From assembly GCA_963700865.1 (NCBI GenBank), contig CAVOZC010000017.1, positions 236,755 through 300,754 on the forward strand: DNA of 64,000 bases, given 5' to 3'. The stretch comes from CAVOGJ01 sp963700865 (GTDB taxonomy: Bacteria; Planctomycetota; Planctomycetia; Pirellulales; Pirellulaceae). The notes under the pieces were generated by a model. That model did no database searches. It saw nothing but the letters and a program-made list of their open reading frames with translations, and was not told the DNA's origin. The position numbers were made by a program, and so were the translations under genes. Shown here piece by piece: positions 53,314 to 62,520 of this stretch (positions are counted from its first letter, which is position 1; every line of letters begins with the position of its first letter).

Positions 53314-54758
53314 TTAACCGGCTCGGTCCACCCATTCCCTGAGCAAATCCGCGACCCCTTGTGGATTCTCGCGAATTCGCTCGGCCAGTTCGCCAGCCGT
53401 CACCTCCTCACTCGCAAATGGTGAAGGCGGCTTGGTCGAACCCTTGGGGCTTGGCGCCACCGAGGGAGACGGAGGATGGCCGGGATGGCCAACCAGTTTC
53501 AGCGCCGTGGCAGGAGTCGAGGCGGCGGATGATGACGGACGGCCGCGCATATCACCGGCGAGACCACGGAGGGCAATCGTGGCGAGACAACAGGCGACCG
53601 CTGCAACGGCAAGGACCCAACTCCACCAGGGTGGATTCCAACCCTGCCCCAGGTCTCCTGCGTGACGTGTGCCATCATGAAACGTGGCGATGGTAATATG
53701 TTCGCCGGCGGCTTGTGGATCGGATGGGAGAAGTCGGGAAATGACCAGCGTGATCCGTTGCCGAGTTTCCTCCTCAATGACCGCCAACGCGTCTGCTGTC
53801 GGCTGGGTGCCGCGACGGCCGCCTTCCGCCTGTCGGCTTCTCCAAATCTGCCGCAGGTAGTCCTCGGGAATACCGATCGATACGGAAATATCCGCCGGTA
53901 TTTCGCCCGGGGAAAGGGAAGAAAATTCCACGGCGGACGCCTCTCCGGACGATTTCTCGGGGGCAAACTCCACACTGGTTGCCACGCGCAGCTCGGGGAT
54001 AAAATCGAGCACGCTCCGCAGCTTTTCATTCCAATGCCGTTCACATTCCAGTTTGCCGCCGCGGATAGTCGGAGGCCCGATGTCGCGCGAGCAACTGTTG
54101 ATCGCTCCCCTCATGAGAGATGCCGGTTGATAGATCGGTGACAGTAACATCTTGTGGTGCGAGCTGTACTTTGGCCGCAGCCACTAGTTGTCGAATCCCA
54201 CAAATCGCCTGCAACGAAAGAGGTTGCGACGGCTGGACCACGACGATGGCGTTCAGGCGCTGCTCTCGCCGCAATCCAGCACCGACCGTGGCTCGGTCAA
54301 TGTGCACGCTCGCATCCTCAATGCCGGCCATTTTGCGAATGCAAACGGCGAGGTCCTTTTCCAGTGCGAATTCGAGCCGGGCGTCTCGTTGTTGCAGCGA
54401 CTCGAATGGGTTCGATTTGCCAAAGGCTTCCTGCTGAGAAGCGTTCAATTCGGCCGGTGCTGCGCCTGCCTTGACGACCGCGGCCAGATACGTATTCCGT
54501 TGGGATCGAGGTACGAGCACCTGCCGCTCCCTCAATTCGTACCGGCCCAGCCCCTGTTTGGCAAACACGGCTTGCACCTGTGCTCAGCTCGCTCTGCGAA
54601 AGTTGTCGTTCTCCAAACAGCGAAACCAACTGCTGGCCGGCACGGGACTGATTGAGGAGCACACTCGCGGCGATCAGCGCCACCGCCGCGACGCCGAGTA
54701 CGGCCCATCGCAAGGTGGGAGAAAGCCGGCGCCATTCACGCAGAGTCCGTTGATACAT
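53314..54758 (-). CDS. fliF: Flagellar MS-ring protein FliF, two frame changes
   Basis: About 480 residues. The N-terminus MYQRTLREWRRLSPTLRWAV has the first membrane helix (AVLGVAAVALIAASVLL). The ring-building domains are in the second frame (ELRERQVLVPRSQRNTYLAA, then IEDASVHIDRA). The C-terminal part, in a third frame, has LRVATSVEFAPEKSSGEASA, a second membrane helix (WWSWVLAVAAVACCLATIAL) and the FliG-binding tail ENPQGVADLLREWVDRAG. Frame changes lie near 54590 and near 54090-54130. It is the first gene of the cluster; flgB, flgC and fliE are not beside it. Confidence 0.85.
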
Positions 54759-55513
54759 GGTTGGCCTTCGGGCGTTCCTGGAGCGGCAGTCAGCCCACCT
54801 TCGCTGCGGCACTGCCACGGACGAGAGTCGCCACCGAAAGCTGGCGAGCGGCGGGTTTGTACTCGAAAGCGGAAGCAGCTGTCAATCGACAGATCGTCTC
54901 GCCGTCGCTCCCCCCGCGCGCCGCCTCAGCTACCAGAATACGAGTCGCAAAATTCGCAAGCATTTGGTCTATTCGGGATGCGAGTCGCCGAATTCGCTAG
55001 CGGTTGTCGGGCTAAGCAACGCCAACCGCCCAGATTCTGGTTCGACTCCTCCGGGGAACAGATCGTTCCGATTTTGGCTTCAGGTTCGAAGCAGCCCCCA
55101 GGGTTCCGCGAGGGCTACTTGGCTGGAGTTCGAAAAACGGTGGATTTGTGAACCGCTGATGCAGCGCGTAATGAACGCTGATGGGGACGAAGCAACGGGG
55201 ACGGGTCCAGTTATTGACTTCCACGGCAATGGATCGCCTAGCGTTAACTTGCTGGCCAGCAAGGCAGGTAGACTGGGCACGCAATTAGACGTCGTTGTTC
55301 GCCATCGTGATTCACCGTACGGCAGTGAGCCTTGGGTCCGCAATACCGACTCCACTCCAGAGACCGGGTCGCGACTCCCTTGGCCTGTGACGACAACCCC
55401 ACCCCAAGACACAGACCTTGACGGGGGCAAGTGGGCGGTTTGGGTGGTTTTCACACGGGGTCATCAGGAAAGCCTCGGGCTTTTCCTGGCCAGATGTTGT
55501 TAAGTATACGCAC
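54759..55513. other. Intergenic region upstream of fliF
   Basis: About 750 bases between fliF and the divergently transcribed transposase gene. A long open frame on the plus strand (248 codons) is rich in Ser, Arg and Pro and has no recognisable domain; I do not accept it. The fliF promoter should be here. Just before the transposase ATG, TATACGCA occurs twice, 18 bases apart (about 55505 and 55523). Confidence 0.5.
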
Positions 55514-56611
55514 ATGCAGTACTATACGCATGTACCCATTGCGAGTCAGACCACGGGGGGCCGTGCCGTGCCAGCCAAGCCACGTTCTGAGGTATTCGAT
55601 CCGGAGGAGGTTGGCGTCTATCATTGCTGGAATCGGCTGGTGCGAAGACGGCATCTGTTTGGCTTCGATACCCTGACAGGCATCGACTATAGCTATCGAA
55701 AGAACTGGCTAAGAGATCGACTCAAAGAGTTGGCCGGTTCCATGGCCGTGGAGGTTCTCGACTATGCGATTCTCGATAACCATTTGCATGTTGTTCTGAG
55801 AAACCGGCCCGACATCGTGGGGAGCTGGTCCGACGAGGAGGTGGCGCGGCGGTGGTGGTATGTTTGCCCAGCCCGCAGGAATGAGGATGGTTCGATTCCC
55901 GACCCCAAGCCGTGTGAAATCGGACTTTACTTGCAGCAGGCCGACGAATTCCGCAAACGGTTGTCGGATATTTCCTGGATGATGCGGCTCGCGTGTCAGC
56001 CGATCGCCCGTCGAGCTAACCGGGAAGACGACGTGGACGGTCGCTTTTTTGCCAAGCGTTTTGACTGCGAGCGGTTGGAGACGTGGGAGGACGTGTTGGC
56101 CTGCAGCATCTACGTCGATTTGAATTGGATCCGTGCTGGCATGGCAGATACTCCAGAGGAGTCGTTCTACACGTCCGCTTGTGATCGCATTCGCGCCCGC
56201 TGGCAGCGGGCGGGGCGCGAATTGGGCACGTCGGCAGGTTTGCCCACGGAGTCGGAGGAGGCCGACGCGTGGCTGGCGCCGATTTTTCTCGACGAACGGG
56301 CCGACGCCTACGGGGAACAGCTACAGACAGGTGCGGACGGCCCAGAGGCAGGGCCAAGGCACAATCCGCCCCGCTCATCCCGCATTTCCAACAAGGGATT
56401 CTTGCCCACGACACTCGATCAATATCTGACGCTACTCGATACGTTGGGGCGAATGTTGCGTCAGGGGAAACGTGGCGCCATCCCAGCGAACGCGGCGCCG
56501 CTACTTGAGCGACTGAACGTAGAAACCAGCAACTGGCTCCAATCGCTGTGGAGTCTCTTGCACAATGACCGCTTGGCCGCACGACGGCACGCGGTGGCTG
56601 GTCACGGCTGA
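55514..56611 (+). mobile_element. RAYT/IS200-like Y1 transposase gene
   Basis: A 365-residue protein of the REP-associated tyrosine transposase group. YHCWNRLVRRRHLFGFDTLT is the usual N-terminal strand, and YAILDNHLHVVLRNRPD contains the HUH metal-binding pair (HLH). The catalytic Tyr is likely in the following helical region but cannot be fixed by eye. RFFAKRFDCERLETWEDVLA and YVDLNWIRAGMADTPEES are conserved in this family. Such proteins are usually single-copy, domesticated and linked to short palindromic repeats. Diverged longer repeats follow the gene here. Confidence 0.85.
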
Positions 56612-56850
56612 CGGTGCGAACGCGTCGGACGCTCGGCATTCTTCAGTAAAATAGCGTTCGCGGTGCGCACTGCCCCCACGCCCATCAGGATTCCGGGCGT
56701 GCCTTGCGGATAATACGCGCGACAAGTGGCGTTCACGACCGACTCACCACCTTGCTCGCGACCGTGGATCGGCGCTGACTTCGTAGGTCGCCCAAAGCAA
56801 GTCTTCCCAAACCACCCACACTCTCCCCTCAAGGTCTGTGTCTTAGCCCA
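56594..56850. repeat. Diverged direct repeat, copy A
   Basis: Starts in the last 18 bases of the RAYT gene. It aligns along its whole length with copy B, sharing blocks such as GTGCCCCCACGC-like sequence, CATCAGGATTCCG, CGTTCACGA, CTCACC-TTGCTCGCG, TTCGTAGGT, AGCAAGTCTTCC and AAGGTCTGTGTCTTAGCCCA. There are many small indels, so the copies are old or contain errors. Confidence 0.8.
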
Positions 56851-57083
56851 CCTCTAGCCGTGTCTTGACCCACTTGTGGATCTTGCCCGACGACGCTAGC
56901 GTCAGAGCCGAACGGTCACGATTTGGCTTGGGACTCAGAGTTGCGTCGAGAACCCGTGGGAACGGTGGCTCATTGCCAGCGCACGCGGCAGCACCTTCTC
57001 GGACGACGCACGTCGCCGGACAGTTCCCATCCGTGAGTCACTGGGTGCACAATCGACCGTCACTTGCGCACCCTGTATCCCTG
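56851..57083. other. Spacer between the two repeats
   Basis: Contains the perfect 12-bp palindrome GACGCTAGCGTC (56892-56903). Nothing coding is supported. Confidence 0.45.
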
Positions 57084-57323
57084 TGGCGGTCACAGGCTCG
57101 GAGCGAATGCGTCGGAATCGCTCGGCTTGTTCCGTAAAATCGCGTGTGGCGGAGCGCACGTGCCCCCACGCTTCGCATCAGGATTCCGTGGCGTGCATTG
57201 CGATACATATGTGAAGCGTTCACGACGACTCACCTTGCTCGCGCCGTGGAGGCCAATTCGTAGGTTGCCAAGCAAGTCTTCCGAAACCACCGCGACCTCC
57301 CCCAAGGTCTGTGTCTTAGCCCA
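57084..57323. repeat. Diverged direct repeat, copy B
   Basis: The same orientation as copy A and about 490 bases downstream. The shared blocks are in the same order. Further shorter, related fragments (GGAGACCGGT and CTGCTGGCG-type) occur to about 57500. No protein is encoded. It may be a non-autonomous element or tandem remnant linked to the transposase. Confidence 0.8.
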
Positions 57324-57797
57324 TCTGTGTGGAATACCGCCACTGCGGCCGGTGCGCACGGAGACCGGTTGTCAGCTGCTGGCGGCGATTGGCTACACCT
57401 CTGCGACCTCTGTGCGGTCCAACTAATGGGGTCCGCTTTTTTCTCAGAGGGCGGCCACGGAGACCGGTCGGCAGCTTGCTGGCGCTGGCATCCTCAGCCT
57501 GTGGCGTCGAAACCAGCGCCAGCGGGTGGCTCCCCAGCGAGAGTTAGCGGCGAAGAGACCGGCTGCAGATTTGGTGGTCGGGTGCGGTGTGTCACTGCCC
57601 AAGCGTACCTCTGCGGATCGCGGTGAACGACTTTCGCGGTGCGAGTGTTCATACTGGTTTCCGGTCTGTCGCGGCATCCTTCCTCGCAGGCACGGCGAAA
57701 GGCCGGTCGGTTCAGTACGATCTGCCGTTTCTGTGACGTGCACAACCTCTGCCGGCAGCGGTCGGCACCAGGCGGGAGTCGGTTCTGGAGTGACATA
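57324..57797. other. Non-coding region with fragments of repeated sequence
   Basis: About 470 bases. GGAGACCGGT-type segments near 57360 and 57452 and related ones near 57690 look like decayed repeat units. No supported gene is seen. Confidence 0.4.
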
Positions 57798-58127
57798 ATG
57801 CTGTCAGGGAACGTTGGATTTTCGACACCTGAGTTGGAAGAATGGGTCCGCCAACGGAATCTCGCCTATTCGGGCAGCTTGATCGATTCGCCAGATCAAG
57901 CCGACCAGTCCCAGATGCTGACCTACGTCGACATCGATACTTTCCGGGAGACTTCTCAGTCAATCCCAGCCGCCCGCTCAGTTCCATTCTTCCCGGCCGC
58001 AACCGGCGGAATCCGTCGACGCCGTCATGGAAGTCCCCGTCACCAACTGCATGACCCAGGCGTCCAGATCCTTCAGCATCTGCGTCACCAGGTCATCGCC
58101 GCACGGGTACTGGCGGATGTTGAGTGA
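57798..58127 (+). CDS. Possible small protein overlapping the hydrolase 3' end
   Basis: A 109-codon frame starting MLSGNVGFSTPELEEWVRQR, with GGAG seven bases before the ATG. The first 50 residues look protein-like (LIDSPDQADQSQMLTYVDID). The remainder overlaps the opposite-strand hydrolase gene by 150 bases and looks like its shadow. It may be a truncated gene whose 3' part was lost. Low confidence. Confidence 0.25.
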   Translation: MLSGNVGFSTPELEEWVRQRNLAYSGSLIDSPDQADQSQMLTYVDIDTFRETSQSIPAARSVPFFPAATGGIRRRRHGSPRHQLHDPGVQILQHLRHQVIAARVLADVE

Positions 58128-58769
58128 TTTCAGGCCAGCAATATGCATCAACCTCAGGTCGTGACATAAGCTGTCCTCACCGTAGGCTTGGGCGTCGCGA
58201 CCATAGGCCAACATAAGTGGCATTTTTCGCGCCTGTTGGATATTTCGCAACGGCATATGCTGGCGTGGCAGGGGACCGCCAAAACTCGCGGCCCCGGCGA
58301 AGGCTTGCGGCTCGGCGAGCGCCAATCGCAAGGCCATCGTCCCGCCGGCACCGAAACCGGCCAGAAAAACGCGACGATCCGCGATATGAAAGCGCGCTTT
58401 GGCAATCTCGACGCAATCGAGAACCCGATCGAGCGCGGTCAGGATCTCGTCGGAAGATTGTCGCCAGGCATAAGTCGTCGTTCCATCGGAAAGCACCTCG
58501 CGACGCGTCGTTCCTCGCGGCGCAACCCCCACATAATTGCGGAGACTTATGTGCGGCATCACCGTCTGCATCTCACGTTCGTCCCCGCCAGCGCCATGCA
58601 GCCACACGATCAGCGGATACGCATAATTTGGCTCGTAATGGAGCGGGCCAAAAAGGCTGTAGGCAATGCCGGGCGAGCTGATTTGCCTGGCGGCCGTTGA
58701 TGCGATGGAGGAGCGTGGTTGGGAAGTTTGAAGCGCTTGATCGGACTGGGGCTCGACAATGCGATTCAT
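57978..58769 (-). CDS. Alpha/beta hydrolase-fold protein without the catalytic serine
   Basis: A 263-residue protein of the esterase/PHB-depolymerase-like alpha/beta hydrolase group. YPLIVWLHGAGGDEREMQTV is the oxyanion-loop region. The nucleophile elbow, normally G-x-S-x-G, reads AGFGAGGTMALRLA, with Gly in place of Ser (near residue 150). Near the C-terminus the expected catalytic GH is YPCGDDLVTQMLKDLDAW, with Asp in place of His. It is therefore probably not a hydrolase. The codons are unambiguous. The Met at 58769 precedes a Ser/Gln-rich leader. Confidence 0.75.
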   Translation of the reverse strand: MNRIVEPQSDQALQTSQPRSSIASTAARQISSPGIAYSLFGPLHYEPNYAYPLIVWLHGAGGDEREMQTVMPHISLRNYVGVAPRGTTRREVLSDGTTTYAWRQSSDEILTALDRVLDCVEIAKARFHIADRRVFLAGFGAGGTMALRLALAEPQAFAGAASFGGPLPRQHMPLRNIQQARKMPLMLAYGRDAQAYGEDSLCHDLRLMHIAGLKSLNIRQYPCGDDLVTQMLKDLDAWVMQLVTGTSMTASTDSAGCGREEWN

Positions 58770-59248
58770 GGATGCTCTCGTTGCGCTAGATTGTCCCAGC
58801 TTCGTGTAACCAGGACAAATGGGTTGTATGATGACAACGACGACCTGTATCGGAAGTCTTGACCGACGTTTGCCATTCGCGTGCCAAAGTCCTGAACGGA
58901 AGGGCGAGTCACGCATAAGGAGCGGAATCTAGCGGACGGTCAAAATCGCGTCAACGGCAGCCTCTTCCCACTTCTCCTGCCGCCACCGGCCGTCCACCGC
59001 GATCGCCAACGGCCAACTGCGGACAATATGCCTGGCTCCTCTTGAACACCAGGATCCAGCCCCGCAGCACACACTTTTCCGCGGATCGTCCCAGCCCTGT
59101 CTCGGGATTTTGACAGGCCCCCCCAAGGGTGCCACCCACTTGCGGTCGTCGAGCGTCTGCGAGATATTTTCCGTTAGCCGATACGCGAATGATCGTTTTT
59201 GAAGAATCGCCAGATTGCCTATTTGGCCAAACCAGATCGGAAAGACAA
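58770..59248. other. Divergent region between the hydrolase-fold gene and mdh
   Basis: About 480 bases that should contain two promoters. Open frames on the minus strand lack ribosome binding sites. Nothing else is evident. Confidence 0.45.
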
Positions 59249-60226
59249 ATGAAACCTCCAGTCAGAGTCGCCGTCACCGGAGCCGCGGGACAAATCAGTT
59301 ATGGACTCCTTTTTCGCATCGCCGCCGGAAATATGCTCGGTGACGATCAGCCTGTGATTTTGCAGTTACTGGAAATTCCCCCGGCCATGAACGCCCTGCA
59401 GGGGGTCGTCATGGAACTGGATGACTGCGCGTTTCCGCTCCTGAAGGGAATCGTCGCCACCAGCGAGCCGGACGAGGCGTTTGGAGATTGCGAGGTGGCG
59501 TTGCTCGTCGGCGCCATGCCGCGCAAGAAAGGAATGGAGCGAAAGGACCTGATTAAAGCCAATTCCGAGATCTTCTCGGTACAAGGCAAGTCGCTCAACA
59601 ACCATGCCAGCAAGGAAGTGCGGGTGCTGGTCGTCGGCAATCCGGCCAATACGAATGCCCTCATCACACGGGCCAATGCGCCTGACCTGAATCCGGCCAA
59701 CATCACGGCCATGACCCGGTTGGACCACAACCGGGCTATCAGCCAATTGGCTGCCAAGACGGGCGGCGACGCCACCACGATTGCCAAGATGACGATCTGG
59801 GGCAATCACTCAGCCACCCAATACCCGGATATCAGTCACACCACCGTGGGGGGCAAGCCGGCCCGACAATTGATCGAAGACGCCTGGTATCAAAAGGAGT
59901 TCATCCCGACCGTGCAACAGCGGGGAGCCGCCATTATCGAAGCCCGTGGCGCATCAAGTGCCGCGTCGGCAGCGAATGCGGCGATTGATCACGTGCGAAC
60001 TTGGGTCATGGGCACGCCCGCTGGAGATTGGGTCAGCATGGCCGTCCCCAGTGATGGCAGCTATGACATCGCCAAGGATTTGATTTACTCTTTCCCGGTG
60101 ACCTGTCAGGGTGGCAAATACCAGATCGTCCAGGGACTGGAGGTGGATGACTTCAGTCGCGACAAGATGAACGCCACGATGAAAGAGCTGATGGAGGAGC
60201 GAGAAGCCGTGGCGGAACTGCTGTAG
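59249..60226 (+). CDS. mdh: Malate dehydrogenase
   Basis: A 325-residue NAD-dependent malate dehydrogenase of the cytosolic/Thermus-like (type 2) group. The cofactor motif is VAVTGAAGQISYGLLFRIAA. The mobile active-site loop is GAMPRKKGMERKDLIKAN, with the substrate Arg pair. The catalytic His is in MTIWGNHSATQYPDI. The C-terminal ELMEEREAVAELL is typical. The ATG at 59249 starts the first beta strand. The stop TAG overlaps the GTG of cdd, so translational coupling is likely. Confidence 0.95.
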   Translation: MKPPVRVAVTGAAGQISYGLLFRIAAGNMLGDDQPVILQLLEIPPAMNALQGVVMELDDCAFPLLKGIVATSEPDEAFGDCEVALLVGAMPRKKGMERKDLIKANSEIFSVQGKSLNNHASKEVRVLVVGNPANTNALITRANAPDLNPANITAMTRLDHNRAISQLAAKTGGDATTIAKMTIWGNHSATQYPDISHTTVGGKPARQLIEDAWYQKEFIPTVQQRGAAIIEARGASSAASAANAAIDHVRTWVMGTPAGDWVSMAVPSDGSYDIAKDLIYSFPVTCQGGKYQIVQGLEVDDFSRDKMNATMKELMEEREAVAELL

Positions 60227-60645
60227 TGGGGGGCTTGGCCATCACGCCCCGGCAGCGCGAGGAACTGGTGCGACGCGCTTGTGCCGTTCAAACACGCGCT
60301 TACGCACCCTATTCCAATTACCTCGTCGGCGCCAGTTTATTGACCGCGACGGGCGATTACTTCGATGGCGTCAATGTCGAGAACTCCTCCTTCGGCTTAA
60401 CGACCTGCGCCGAACGATCGGCCATCTGCGCCGCGGTCAGCGCCGGCCACCGGGAGTTTTTGGCCGTGGCGGTGGCCAGCAAGGGACGGATCACGCCGTG
60501 TGGCGCCTGCCGGCAAGTCCTGGCGGAATTCGGCTCCGCTTGCCGCGTCTTCCTGGTCGATCCGGTCGCACCGGCCGATATCCTGGAAACCACGCTGGAG
60601 GAGCTCCTGCCCGGCAGCTTCAAGTTCACATTACTGGGAGGCTGA
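60226..60645 (+). CDS. cdd: Cytidine deaminase
   Basis: A 139-residue homotetrameric-type cytidine deaminase converting cytidine to uridine. Zinc motifs are NSSFGLTTCAERSAICAAV and RITPCGACRQVLAEF, giving the three Cys ligands and the catalytic Glu. AYAPYSNYLVGASLLT is the usual substrate loop. The GTG start at 60226 overlaps the mdh stop. It is followed directly by a second deaminase and then by a convergent nucleoside transporter. Confidence 0.93.
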   Translation: MGGLAITPRQREELVRRACAVQTRAYAPYSNYLVGASLLTATGDYFDGVNVENSSFGLTTCAERSAICAAVSAGHREFLAVAVASKGRITPCGACRQVLAEFGSACRVFLVDPVAPADILETTLEELLPGSFKFTLLGG

Positions 60646-61097
60646 TGGATCCCATGAATCCTTTTCTGCAAGCGGCGCTGGCAGAGGCTCGGCAGGGACT
60701 GGCCGAAGGAGGCATTCCGATCGGTTCGGTGCTGGTCGTGGACGGGCAGATCGTGGGACGCGGCCACAATCGACGCGTGCAGCAAGGCAGTCCCATCCTC
60801 CACGCGGAAATGGATTGCCTGGAAAACGCCGGCCGGCTGAAGGCCAGCGCCTACGCGCGGAGCGTGCTTTACTCAACGCTCTCTCCTTGCGACATGTGCA
60901 GCGGCACGGCCTTGCTCTATAAAATCCCCAAGATCGTCATCGGCGAACATCAAACCTTCCAAGGCCCCGAAAACTACCTCCGCGAACGGGGCGTTGCGAT
61001 CGAGATCGTGAACGATCCCGAATGTATCCAACTGATGCAGTCCTTCATCGCGGACCACCCCCAGTTGTGGCATGAGGATATCGGCGAAGGGGCATAA
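60645..61097 (+). CDS. Cytosine/nucleoside deaminase of the Fcy1 type
   Basis: A 150-residue CDA-fold deaminase. ILHAEMDCLENAGRLKAS contains the HAE zinc/catalytic motif, and YSTLSPCDMCSGTALLYKIP the two Cys ligands. The end, MQSFIADHPQLWHEDIGEG, closely recalls yeast cytosine deaminase (Fcy1). It may deaminate cytosine or related bases, feeding uracil salvage. Other CDA-fold enzymes such as guanine deaminase or TadA lack this ending. The ATG at 60645 overlaps the cdd stop (TGATG). Confidence 0.85.
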   Translation: MDPMNPFLQAALAEARQGLAEGGIPIGSVLVVDGQIVGRGHNRRVQQGSPILHAEMDCLENAGRLKASAYARSVLYSTLSPCDMCSGTALLYKIPKIVIGEHQTFQGPENYLRERGVAIEIVNDPECIQLMQSFIADHPQLWHEDIGEGA

Positions 61098-61131
61098 CGG
61101 TTTGTGCCGCCGGCTGGTCGCGACTCGCCCC

Positions 61132-62391
61132 TCAAATCAGGACGCCGGCAATGCAGGCAGTCATGAAGGCGGCCAGGGTGCCGCCCAGCATGGCGCGAAA
61201 ACCTAACCTTGCCAGATCGCTCCGCCGTTCTGGCGCAATCCCGCCGATGCCACCCAATTGAATGCCAATCGAGCTGAAGTTGGCAAAACCGCACAGCGCG
61301 TACGTCAAAATGGTGAACGTTCTCTCGCTCAACTCGCTTCTCATCTCGGCCAAACCGACATAGGCCACGAATTCATTCACGACCATCTTCGTTCCCAGCA
61401 GTTCCCCCGCCTGCAAGCACTCGGAGGAAGGAATCCCCATCAACCAGGCGAAGGGGGCAAAGACATAACCGAAGATCAACTCGAGCGACATTTGCTCGGC
61501 CGCGACATAGCCCGTACCAAGGGCAAACACGTGACCGACCCAGCCCACAAAGGCGTCCACCATGGCAATCAGGGCCACAAAGGCGATCAGCATCGCGCCG
61601 ACGTTCAGCGCCAGTTGCAGTCCCGCGGAAGCCCCTTCCGCCGCCGCCTCAATGATATTCACTGATGCTCGTTCTACCTCAATATGGACGCCGCCCCTTG
61701 TCTTGGAAACCTCCGTCTCGGGCTGAATCACCTTGGCAATCAGCAGTGCCGCCGGTGCCGAAATTACGGAAGCCGTGATCAAGTGCCCCGGATTGATTCC
61801 CATACTGACAAAGGCGGCCAGCACGCCCCCGGCGATCGTGGCAAAGCCGCCCACCATCACGACATTCAGCTCGGACAACGTCATCTCGCTGACGTAAGGT
61901 CGAATCACCAACGGGGCTTCCGTCTGTCCCACGAAGATATTCGCCGCGGCCGATAAGGTTTCCGCTCCCGACGTGCCGAGCGTTTTTCGCATTACCCACG
62001 CAAACCCCTGCACGATCAATTGCATCAGGCCCACGTGGTACAGGATCGACATCAGGGACGAGAAGAAAATAATTGTGGGAAGAATGCCAAAGGCAAATGA
62101 CCGCCACAGCGTATAGGTGGCCGGCAGTGTTTCCTGATCATCGCGCGGATAGATATTGAACAGGAACGCCGACCCCTGATCAACAAAGCTCAGGATGTTC
62201 TGAAAGAACTCCCCGAGTGAACGGAATACGATTTGCCCCGGAACGGTCTTGAGGATCAGGATCGCAAAGGCGAACTGCAGCAGTAAACCGCCCACCACCA
62301 CGCGGAGATCCACGCGTTTCTTGTGCGAACTCATCAGCCAGGCGAAAAATACCATAGCGAACAGTCCGATTCCGCTGACGACACGATCCAT
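61132..62391 (-). CDS. Concentrative nucleoside transporter NupC/CNT family
   Basis: A 419-residue permease with about ten membrane segments. SAAANIFVGQTEAPLVIRPY and MLIAFVALIAMVDAFVGWVG are typical of CNT proteins. KMVVNEFVAYVGLAEM and TYALCGFANFSSIGIQLGGI form the C-terminal nucleoside site. It imports nucleosides by cation symport, which fits the neighbouring cytidine and cytosine deaminases. It is convergent with them, separated by 34 bases. Confidence 0.95.
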   Translation of the reverse strand: MDRVVSGIGLFAMVFFAWLMSSHKKRVDLRVVVGGLLLQFAFAILILKTVPGQIVFRSLGEFFQNILSFVDQGSAFLFNIYPRDDQETLPATYTLWRSFAFGILPTIIFFSSLMSILYHVGLMQLIVQGFAWVMRKTLGTSGAETLSAAANIFVGQTEAPLVIRPYVSEMTLSELNVVMVGGFATIAGGVLAAFVSMGINPGHLITASVISAPAALLIAKVIQPETEVSKTRGGVHIEVERASVNIIEAAAEGASAGLQLALNVGAMLIAFVALIAMVDAFVGWVGHVFALGTGYVAAEQMSLELIFGYVFAPFAWLMGIPSSECLQAGELLGTKMVVNEFVAYVGLAEMRSELSERTFTILTYALCGFANFSSIGIQLGGIGGIAPERRSDLARLGFRAMLGGTLAAFMTACIAGVLI

Positions 62392-62520
62392 AACGATCCC
62401 CTGGTTTCCTGTGCGCTGCGTGGGACAAAGCGGTCACCGCGGTATCGACCCGCGGGCTGCTCGGCTGGAGTGGCCCCATTCTAGCGAGAATTCACCGGCG
62501 TGCTGCCGTGGGCGCGGGGA

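Noticed and set aside
55039..55049. tRNA or tmRNA T-loop-like sequence GGTTCGACTCC
   Set aside because: The flanking bases do not form the 5-bp T stem (only two pairs) and no acceptor stem or cloverleaf can be drawn around it.
54757..55503. 248-codon plus-strand open frame upstream of the transposase
   Set aside because: Low-complexity Ser/Arg/Pro/Gly composition, no domain, no ribosome binding site, and it lies over the fliF upstream region; high GC favours long chance frames.
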